11,895 nucleotides of DNA from JAJPXC01 sp964562375 (GTDB lineage: Bacteria; Bacteroidota; Bacteroidia; Bacteroidales; Muribaculaceae), in assembly GCA_964562375.1 (NCBI GenBank), contig CAZLSW010000085.1:1-11895 (forward strand). The letters are read 5' to 3'. The number at the start of each line of letters is the position of its first letter. Within the stretch, counting starts at the first letter, position 1. The translations under genes and the position numbers were made by a program. Of this stretch, positions 7,101 to 11,895 are shown piece after piece. The notes beneath the pieces are model-generated. The model did not search any database. It was not told where the DNA came from and worked only from the letters and a program-made list of their open reading frames with translations.

Positions 7101-8937
7101 CGGCACAGGCACAGTGGGCATCAAAGATTTCACCTACGGTCGAGACAGGGTAGGGGACTTCGACCTCGCCGTCGACCTCGCCACCAACGCCGCCGGCACC
7201 ATCCGAGCCTCGGCCGCGCTTATGGTCGACTCCATCAAGACCATCACTGTCGTGGGCAACCTCAACGACTCCACGAGCACCAACCCGTTCAACCTCGACT
7301 TCTCGATGATCCAGTTCCCCCTGCGTGTTGTCAACCCCTTCTTGCCCCCAAGCACCGCTACCCTTTCCGGCATGCTCAACGGTCACATGGACATCACCGG
7401 CACATTGACCGAGCCTGTCTTCAACGGGTTCCTGGAATTTGACACCACCGAGGTAGTCGTAACCATGCTCGGCACGCCCTTCCAATTCTCCCGCGACTCC
7501 CTTCCCGTGGTCGACAACGTTGTCACCCTCAAAGGATTCAATATCAAGGGAGTTAACGACAACCCTCTGTCCATCACCGGCACTGTCGATCTCCACTCCT
7601 TGGCCAACCCCAAGATCGACCTGAAGGCCCTGGCCAACAACATGCAAGTGGTAGGCTCCGAGAAATCCAAGCGCAGCGACGTCTATGGCAAAGCATTTAT
7701 CGACCTCGACGCGGCCGTAAAGGGCAACCTCGACTTCCTCAATGTGCAGGCTACCCTCAACGTGCTTCCAGCCACTAATGTCACTTATATTATGCCCGAC
7801 GCACAGTCGGTGATCCAATCCCAAGCCAATCAGGATATGGTGAAGTTCGTCAACTTCGCCGACACTGCCGCTGTGGCCCTGGCCGACACCATCGCCACCT
7901 CCGAGATGCACATGGCCATCGACGCCGTCCTCAACATCTCCCAAGGATCCACCGTCACCGTCGACCTCTCATCCGATGGCAAAAACCGTGCCCAAATACA
8001 AGCCAACGGCTCGCTCAACTACACCCAATCCTACATGGGCGACACGCGCACCACCGGCCGCATCAACATCGACAAAGGATTCGTCCGCTACACCCCGCCC
8101 CTGATGTCCGAGAAGAAATTCGAGTTCCAAGAAGGCAGTTACGTCGCCTTCAACGGCAATATGCTCAACCCCATCCTCAACATCCACGCAGTCGATCCAG
8201 TCAAGGCCAACGTCACCCAAGAAGGCCAAAACTCCCGTCTGGTCACCTTCGACATCTCCCTCGCGGTGACCAACACCCTCGACAACATGAACATCACTTT
8301 CGATCTCTCCACCGACGACGACATCACCGTCGAGAACGAGCTACAGTCGATGTCGCCCGAGCAGCGTGCCAACCAGGCCATGAACATCCTCCTTTACAAC
8401 CTCTACACTGGCCCCGGCACCAAGGGCAACGCCAACATCGGCGGAAACATGCTATACGCTTTCCTCGAGGCGCAAGTCAACACCTGGGCCGCCAACAACA
8501 TCAAGTGGGTCGACCTCTCCTTTGGCGTCGACCAATACGAGCAAACCACTGACGGCGTCTCTTCCACCACCACCAGCTACAGCTACCAAGTGTCGAAATC
8601 GCTCTTCGACGACCGCTTCAAAATCGTCGTGGGTGGAAACTACACCACCGACGCCAACACCGACGAGAATTTCGAGCAAAACCTCATCAACGACATCTCC
8701 TTCGAATACCTCCTCAACAAATCAGGCACTATGTACGTGCGCCTGTTCCGACACTCCGGTTACGAGAGCATCCTCGAAGGCGAAATAATCCAGACAGGCG
8801 TAGGATTTGTCTATAAACGCAAAATTGCCCGCCTTGGCGATATGTTCCGATTCCTGCGCCGCCGCAAGGTGTCCCTTCCCCAGGAAGGCAATCCCCTAAA
8901 CCCGCCCAACGGAGAGCCCACTCCCCCGTTCAGTTAG
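4162..8937 (+). CDS. tamB: TamB-family (DUF490) translocation/assembly module protein
   Basis: TamB proteins are AsmA-like: one N-terminal inner-membrane helix, a long periplasm-spanning beta structure with a hydrophobic groove, and a conserved C-terminal domain that meets an outer-membrane barrel. They serve outer-membrane protein assembly and, on newer evidence, lipid transport between membranes. This 1591-residue protein has a basic N-terminus (MKGRGLHIAIK), one hydrophobic segment (about 13-32), then more than 1100 residues of alternating beta-type sequence rich in Asp, Leu and Asn, and a TamB-like C-terminal domain at roughly 1150-1560. A basic, proline-rich tail (FRFLRRRK onward) ends it. 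It is longer than E. coli TamB (1259) but ordinary for Bacteroidota. The start is TTG at 4162: the frame opens at 4141 after a stop and contains no ATG before the membrane helix. Its partner tamL begins 93 nt downstream. I infer the function from architecture plus this pairing. Confidence 0.9.
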   Translation: MKGRGLHIAIKPLAWTVAAVLLLVVGALIAVYQPWVQHAGVKMLLAAFSNPPEREMTVKQFHIAVPLRLEVDSLTVVEYGDTMLSVPRLRTAVDVLPLFALRFNLAKTELRGGIFGLGTRDSTLYLRAKRLDLDLKNVSVGLLSESVDVESASLKHGQMWLDLLNDTTSTPSDSADDTRWHIRVKRMSLDDVAYRMSLEKAIDSLGVTIPKARIYNADIDIGKRKITASGLTLDDIAAVFLTPAEPYDVPVKEPEEPYDTATWIVMADSVRLRNSTALYAVTGAKPQPGFDRAYIQGTDINITVDSFYNRGTNIRVPVVDLRAKERCGISLQASGVFSMDDYLMRAQNFNISTIFSTLKLDAWMGVGEMTAATPQPVGVDLQGTLGFNDIDLLMPSLKPMLDQLPRYNDLVLGVEAQGSTQKLTVKEVSAELPGHASVSLAGTCQNLLDPDRLMADLDVDGQIIDVDFVKPTLLEARQSEEINIPPLTLTGHATVNQGAYSATLQADTSDGRLALDGFFNGMAEEYRAQLDLDHFPVNSFLPKMGVGAVTAKVTANGHGFDFMNPATSIDAQFAVNSIEINRQILTDLTGWAILHDCMAELGLNSLNDNADFDLTAQATIANDIINFTLDGDVHELNLHAMGLSPDTMRGSTSFSALGSVNSSLSEINAMVQFDDLQWEMPGLDINTTDLIANVNADSTLRAVIDNRDLHADFSAPCSIDSLMARFDKATTLITSDIDRRFIDIDTLQQVLPPFRLNLNAGSDNVLANILSSNDLFYQNISLTADNDSTLHASGSVIGFRTGTTRLDSIAFNLFQRGNSLLYNVAINNLPGTMDEWAHVNLKGYLSGSKLQAVLNQQNIQGETGFKTGVIVALEDSVASVKFAPYNPIIAYKKWQVNSDNYLRYNLFTHHLDANVNMTGANSSISILTEHDPDREGQEDVIARISNLQLADWISINPFAPPMDGAVSADMRFAWGEGNLNGTGTVGIKDFTYGRDRVGDFDLAVDLATNAAGTIRASAALMVDSIKTITVVGNLNDSTSTNPFNLDFSMIQFPLRVVNPFLPPSTATLSGMLNGHMDITGTLTEPVFNGFLEFDTTEVVVTMLGTPFQFSRDSLPVVDNVVTLKGFNIKGVNDNPLSITGTVDLHSLANPKIDLKALANNMQVVGSEKSKRSDVYGKAFIDLDAAVKGNLDFLNVQATLNVLPATNVTYIMPDAQSVIQSQANQDMVKFVNFADTAAVALADTIATSEMHMAIDAVLNISQGSTVTVDLSSDGKNRAQIQANGSLNYTQSYMGDTRTTGRINIDKGFVRYTPPLMSEKKFEFQEGSYVAFNGNMLNPILNIHAVDPVKANVTQEGQNSRLVTFDISLAVTNTLDNMNITFDLSTDDDITVENELQSMSPEQRANQAMNILLYNLYTGPGTKGNANIGGNMLYAFLEAQVNTWAANNIKWVDLSFGVDQYEQTTDGVSSTTTSYSYQVSKSLFDDRFKIVVGGNYTTDANTDENFEQNLINDISFEYLLNKSGTMYVRLFRHSGYESILEGEIIQTGVGFVYKRKIARLGDMFRFLRRRKVSLPQEGNPLNPPNGEPTPPFS

Positions 8938-8956
8938 GAGTTAATCGTGTTTCCAT

Positions 8957-8969
8957 TTATTCCGAATAA
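8957..8969. other. Short dyad between tamB and tamL
   Basis: TTATTC (8957-8962) and GAATAA (8964-8969) form a 6+6 bp dyad around one base in the 93-nt gap. No good TAnnTTTG promoter is present in this gap: only TTTG at 9018-9021 survives, with both leading bases mismatched. This favours co-transcription of tamL with tamB. The dyad itself may be chance. Confidence 0.25.
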
Positions 8970-9030
8970 TCTACCTAAATAATTCGTTCCATTCGTAAAA
9001 TTCCTAGTCAAAAAGAATTTGTAGTAGTCG

Positions 9031-11316
9031 ATGAAATTACGCCTATATATAATAGTAGTATTGAGCATGATGCTCGCCTCATGCTCCACTACCCGACGCA
9101 TCCCCGCCGGGGAGAAACTCTACACCGGCGTCAAGGCACTCGACATTACTCCTGTGAAAGGCGAAAAAGTGCCGTCGGGCATGGAAACCTCCCTCTCCGA
9201 GGCCATCAACGTAAAGCCCAACAATCCGCTGTTCGGCTCCTGCAAATACCGCACGCCTTTCCCCGTCGGCCTTTGGGTCTACAACAACTGGAGCAATCCG
9301 CCTAAGGGCCTCAAGCATTGGCTATACGAGAAACTGGTGGCCGAACCGGTGCTCGTCTCCGATGTCCGCCCCGAGGTGCGCGTCAAAATGCTCGACGAGA
9401 TCCTCGACAACAACGGCTACTTCCGCGGATCCGCCTCTTACGAGCTCGTCTCTGGCAAAAACTCCAAAAAAGCCAAAATCAAATACAATGTGGTTACCGG
9501 GCCCGAGTACACCCTCAGCGACATCCAGTTGCTCCCCGATACCTGTCACCTATATCACGTGATCGACTCCGTGGCCAAAAAAATACCATATCTCAGGGTC
9601 GGCTCCCGCTACTCCACCGACTCCCTCTCCGCCTCCCGCACCGAGATCGCCAACGCCCTCCGAAACCGTGGTTATTACTATTTCCGTCCCGAATATATCG
9701 AATATCTCGCCGACTCCACAATCACCCCCACCAAAATCGCCCTGCGCCTATCAATCGCCACCAACACCCCCAAGCCAGCCCTATGGCGATTCCGCACCGG
9801 CACCGTCACCACCTACGTCTTCCGATACCAAGGCGGTGGCATCCCCGACACCACCATGATGCAGCGCGGCATGCTGATCGAAATGGAGCCCGTAAAATTC
9901 CGGAAACAATTGGTCGACGACTGCGTAACCTTCCGCAACGGTAAATACTTCTCGGTGCGCGACATGGACCGAACGCAGACGTATTTCTCCCGTCTGGGAA
10001 TCTTCTCGGGCATCTCCATCGACGTCGCCCCCGACACTACCGCCGTCGAGCCTACCCTCGACGTGGCGATATCCTGCACTATGGACAAGCCCCTGGAAGT
10101 GTCGGTGGAGGTTAACGCCTCGTCAAAATCCAACTCCTACATCGGCCCCGGAATCACCCTCGGCTTCGCCAACCGCAACCTTTTCGGCGGCGGAGAAATC
10201 CTCCAAAGCAGCCTCACAGGATCATACGAATGGCAAACAGGTCACGGCTCCAACCGATCTATCTTCAACTCCTACGAGGTGGGCATCAACGAGTCGCTAT
10301 CCTTCCCGCGACTCCTTGCCCCGGGCTTTATCCAGCGACGTCGTCGCGCACAAAACTGGACACGCATCACCCTCGGTGCCGACCTGTTGAACCGCCCCCA
10401 CTACTTCGAGATGGCCCAGTTCAACACATCATTTAATTACGACTGGCGAGCTACACGACACGCCTCCTGCACCTGGACCCTCCTGAAACTCACCTACACC
10501 AACCTGATGCACACCACCGAGGCATTCGACTCCGTAATGGCCCTCAATCCCGCCGTCGCACTCAGTTTCCAGAGTCAGTTCATCCCACAGATGATATTCA
10601 CCTACACCTACGACCGCAACTACGGCTACGACAATACCCTCAACTTCACCTTCACCGCCCAAGAAGCCGGCAACCTCTGCGACGTCATCTGGCGTGCCAC
10701 AGGCGTTAAGGGCGAGAAAAAACTCTTCGGCACCCCCCTGTCGCAATTCGTCAAAGGCTCCACCCAGCTCGTATACGGCCGTCGCATCGGTCACGGCGAC
10801 CGTTGGCTAGTCTCGCGGGCATTCGTCGGTGCCGCACACGCCTACGGCAACTCATCTCAGGTTCCATACAGCGAGCAATTCTACTGCGGCGGTGCCAACT
10901 CCGTTCGAGCCTTCACCGTCCGATCTATCGGCCCCGGCTCCTATCGCCCCCCAGCCTCATTGGTCAACGGATACTTCGACCAGACAGGTACCTTTAAATT
11001 CGAATTCAACGTCGAATACCGATTCCCCCTCCTGGGTCCCCTCCACGGTGCCGTATTCTTCGACTCGGGCAACGTATGGCTCCTCAAAAACGACCCCGCC
11101 CGACCCGGAGGCCAACTCAAAGGCTCCACATTCTTTAAAGACTTGGCCACCGGCACCGGCGTCGGCCTACGATTCGATATCTCAATGCTCGTCATCCGAG
11201 GCGACCTAGGTATCGGCATACACGCCCCCTACGACACCGGCCGCTCCGGCTACTACAACATGCGCAACTTCGGCTCCTCCCTCGCCTTCCACCTCGCAAT
11301 CGGCTACCCCTTCTAA
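9031..11316 (+). CDS. tamL: TamL-type BamA/TamA-family outer-membrane lipoprotein
   Basis: This 761-residue protein has the Omp85 plan: N-terminal POTRA-like region (about 30-345, with turns such as NGYFRGSASYELV at 128-140 and NRGYYYFRPEYIEY at 212-225) and a C-terminal 16-stranded barrel from about 355, opening with YIGPGITLGFANRNLFGGGE and ending in Phe (AIGYPF). Unlike TamA, it starts with a lipoprotein signal: MKLRLYIIVVLSMMLASC, lipobox LASC with Cys18. That lipid-anchored form is the TamL variant known from Bacteroidota. The conserved loop-6 VRGF motif reads VRAF here (625-628, in GGANSVRAFTVRSIGPG). It should sit in the outer membrane and bind the TamB C-terminus. It lies 93 nt after tamB on the same strand with no convincing promoter between, consistent with one operon. 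The ATG at 9031 is the only start giving a proper signal peptide. Confidence 0.92.
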   Translation: MKLRLYIIVVLSMMLASCSTTRRIPAGEKLYTGVKALDITPVKGEKVPSGMETSLSEAINVKPNNPLFGSCKYRTPFPVGLWVYNNWSNPPKGLKHWLYEKLVAEPVLVSDVRPEVRVKMLDEILDNNGYFRGSASYELVSGKNSKKAKIKYNVVTGPEYTLSDIQLLPDTCHLYHVIDSVAKKIPYLRVGSRYSTDSLSASRTEIANALRNRGYYYFRPEYIEYLADSTITPTKIALRLSIATNTPKPALWRFRTGTVTTYVFRYQGGGIPDTTMMQRGMLIEMEPVKFRKQLVDDCVTFRNGKYFSVRDMDRTQTYFSRLGIFSGISIDVAPDTTAVEPTLDVAISCTMDKPLEVSVEVNASSKSNSYIGPGITLGFANRNLFGGGEILQSSLTGSYEWQTGHGSNRSIFNSYEVGINESLSFPRLLAPGFIQRRRRAQNWTRITLGADLLNRPHYFEMAQFNTSFNYDWRATRHASCTWTLLKLTYTNLMHTTEAFDSVMALNPAVALSFQSQFIPQMIFTYTYDRNYGYDNTLNFTFTAQEAGNLCDVIWRATGVKGEKKLFGTPLSQFVKGSTQLVYGRRIGHGDRWLVSRAFVGAAHAYGNSSQVPYSEQFYCGGANSVRAFTVRSIGPGSYRPPASLVNGYFDQTGTFKFEFNVEYRFPLLGPLHGAVFFDSGNVWLLKNDPARPGGQLKGSTFFKDLATGTGVGLRFDISMLVIRGDLGIGIHAPYDTGRSGYYNMRNFGSSLAFHLAIGYPF

Positions 11317-11329
11317 ACCCCTAAGGGGT
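11317..11329 (+). terminator. Short hairpin directly after the tamL stop
   Basis: ACCCC (11317-11321) pairs with GGGGT (11325-11329) around TAA, starting the base after the tamL stop. No T-run follows, so it is at best a weak or factor-assisted terminator. It may instead be the left edge of the GC-rich repeat region. Confidence 0.35.
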
Positions 11330-11374
11330 GCCCTTGCACGGCCATGTCCTGAGGCCGCCATATCCTTGGACCGC

Positions 11375-11456
11375 CATCACCAGGTTATCCCAGGCGTGAG
11401 GCCACCGTGTCCCGCGGTTCCACCGCGGAGCGAGCGCGCCCCCCGGCGCCTCCCCC
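11375..11456 (+). repeat. A-type repeat unit, copy 1
   Basis: This unit runs from CATCACCAGG to GGCGCCTCCCCC and matches 11548-11630 at an offset of 173 bp with only a few substitutions and one extra G in the second copy. It contains CCGCGG-TTCCA-CCGCGG (11412-11428), a 6-bp stem with a 5-nt loop, then AGCGAGCGCGCC. Confidence 0.85.
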
Positions 11457-11461
11457 GTCAA

Positions 11462-11491
11462 GCCACCGTGCCCCGCGGTTCGCCGCGGCGG
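11462..11491 (+). repeat. B-type hairpin core, copy 1
   Basis: Core of GCCACCGTGCC, CCGCGG, TTCG, CCGCGG, CGG. It folds as a 6-bp stem with a UUCG loop closed by G-C. A pyrimidine-rich tract, CCCGCTCCCCTC, follows. Confidence 0.8.
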
Positions 11492-11547
11492 CCGTTGCCC
11501 GCTCCCCTCTGCGCTCCCCTCCCCCCCATAGGCAAGCCTTGCACGGT

Positions 11548-11630
11548 TATCACCAGGCTATCCCAGGCGTGGGGCCACCGTTCTCCGCGGTTCCACCGCG
11601 GAGCGAGCGCGCCCCCCGGGCGCCTCCCCC
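11548..11630 (+). repeat. A-type repeat unit, copy 2
   Basis: Direct repeat of 11375-11456. The central part, CCGCGG-TTCCA-CCGCGG (11585-11601) plus the following GCGCC-rich tract, is identical up to the inserted G; most differences lie in the first 35 bases. Direct repeats of this length and identity could recombine and delete the 173 bp between them. Confidence 0.85.
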
Positions 11631-11639
11631 CATAGGCGA

Positions 11640-11669
11640 GCCACCGTGCCCCGCGGTTCGCCGCGGCGG
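11640..11669 (+). repeat. B-type hairpin core, copy 2
   Basis: Identical over all 30 bases to the core at 11462-11491, at an offset of 178 bp, and likewise followed by a CGTTGCCCGCTCCCCTC tract. Confidence 0.8.
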
Positions 11670-11705
11670 TCGTTGCCCGCTCCCCTCCACGCCTCCCCCC
11701 ATGAA

Positions 11706-11735
11706 GCCACGGTGCCCCGCGGTTCGCCGCCGCGG
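11706..11735 (+). repeat. B-type hairpin core, copy 3 (variant)
   Basis: Variant core: GCCACGG instead of GCCACCG, and the right arm reads CCGCCGCGG instead of CCGCGGCGG. TTCG still sits between CCGCGG and a complementary arm, so the hairpin is preserved in altered form. Confidence 0.75.
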
Positions 11736-11790
11736 CCGTTGACCGCTCCCCTCTACGCCCCCCAGGCGTGGGGCGCCTCCGCCCCATCAA

Positions 11791-11820
11791 GCCACGGTGC
11801 CCCGCGGTTCGCCGCGGCGG
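11791..11820 (+). repeat. B-type hairpin core, copy 4
   Basis: GCCACGGTGCC, CCGCGG, TTCG, CCGCGG, CGG. It combines the GCCACGG of copy 3 with the right arm of copies 1 and 2. The unit is cut short: after GGCCAGCAACCGCCCC the composition drops to ordinary AT-rich intergenic sequence. Confidence 0.8.
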
Positions 11821-11858
11821 CCAGCAACCGCCCCAAGAACCTTGTGAAATTTTGTGTA

Positions 11859-11882
11859 ATCGGGGCAATTAAAGCGCCCGAT
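11859..11882 (+). promoter_or_regulatory. Hairpin in probable leader of an off-window gene
   Basis: ATCGGG (11859-11864) pairs with CCCGAT (11877-11882) around a 12-nt loop. AAATTTTG at 11847-11854 is one mismatch from the -7 promoter consensus but no -33 partner is evident. AAAAAGGAT at the very end may precede a start codon beyond the window. Confidence 0.25.
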
Positions 11883-11895
11883 AATCAAAAAGGAT

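Larger units (their letters stand above)
11332..11830. repeat. GC-rich non-coding region of diverged repeat units
   Basis: About 500 bases of very GC-rich sequence hold no credible gene. The region is built from two unit types: an 82-83-bp unit present twice (A) and a roughly 70-bp unit present three times plus a partial copy (B), in order A1, B1, A2, B2, B3, partial B4. Every unit carries GCCAC, then CCGCGG, a short TTC-containing loop, then CCGCGG (CCGCCGCGG in B3). CCTTGCACGG is repeated at 11332-11341 and 11537-11546, and CAGGCGTG occurs three times (11391, 11564, 11763). Frames stay open on both strands only because the sequence lacks A and T. Composition differs sharply from the flanking genes and from the AT-rich tail at 11841-11895. 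Nature unknown; no transposase or integrase is nearby. Confidence 0.85.

Noticed and set aside
6622..7944. 440-codon antisense frame inside tamB
   Set aside because: The sense protein is a continuous TamB-type sequence; the antisense product is a Gly/Val/Asp/His-rich shadow of repeated sense GAC, ACC and CTC codons.
11375..11820. CRISPR array
   Set aside because: Repeats are diverged, differ in type and loop, and the intervals are themselves repeated rather than unique spacers; no cas genes are present.
11407..11868. Open frames on both strands in the GC-rich tail (111 codons plus strand, 136 codons minus strand)
   Set aside because: Products are Pro/Arg/Ala- or Gly/Arg-rich and merely mirror the DNA repeats; frames stay open because stop codons are rare at this GC content.

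Overview
The window most likely comes from a Bacteroidota chromosome, order Bacteroidales; a Muribaculaceae-like gut bacterium is my guess. Three observations support this. Upstream regions carry the Bacteroidota-type promoter motif (TAnnTTTG near -7, with TTG or TTTG about 19-20 nt further upstream) and lack clear Shine-Dalgarno sites. The S-adenosylmethionine synthetase is the roughly 430-residue form I associate with Bacteroidales. A TamB protein sits next to a TamA-like barrel that is a lipoprotein (TamL type), which is a Bacteroidota arrangement.

Layout. Bases 1-265 hold a possible small basic ORF. Bases 273-953 (minus strand) encode a 226-residue protein resembling the kinase domain of phage and mobile-element 'polyvalent' proteins; it is visibly more AT-rich than the genes to its right and looks acquired. 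A 219-bp divergent intergenic region (954-1172) carries a promoter for each flanking gene and two overlapping, mutually exclusive inverted repeats. Bases 1173-2498 encode an OmpP1/FadL-family outer-membrane channel. Bases 2499-2743 form an unusual intergenic region: a strong intrinsic terminator whose stem contains a promoter motif, seven tandem TTAGTTG-type heptads, a second 7-nt-periodic array (ACTAA cores) that is partly complementary to the first, and a palindrome just before metK. Bases 2744-4030 encode MetK. Bases 4162-8937 encode a 1591-residue TamB-family protein that appears to start at TTG, and 9031-11316 encode its TamL partner. The final 579 bases (11317-11895) hold no credible gene; most of this stretch is a very GC-rich set of diverged repeats with CCGCGG-loop-CCGCGG hairpins, ending in what looks like the leader of a gene beyond the window.

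How the genes work together. TamB (inner-membrane anchored, spanning the periplasm) and TamL (outer-membrane barrel) are expected to act as one complex linking the two membranes, for outer-membrane protein assembly and/or lipid transport. The FadL-family channel is an outer-membrane protein and so belongs to the same compartment, but it is separately transcribed. MetK is housekeeping (AdoMet supply). I see no obvious defence island, CRISPR array, integrase or transposase. The best candidates for something undescribed are the non-coding elements: the metK leader and the GC-rich repeat cluster after tamL.
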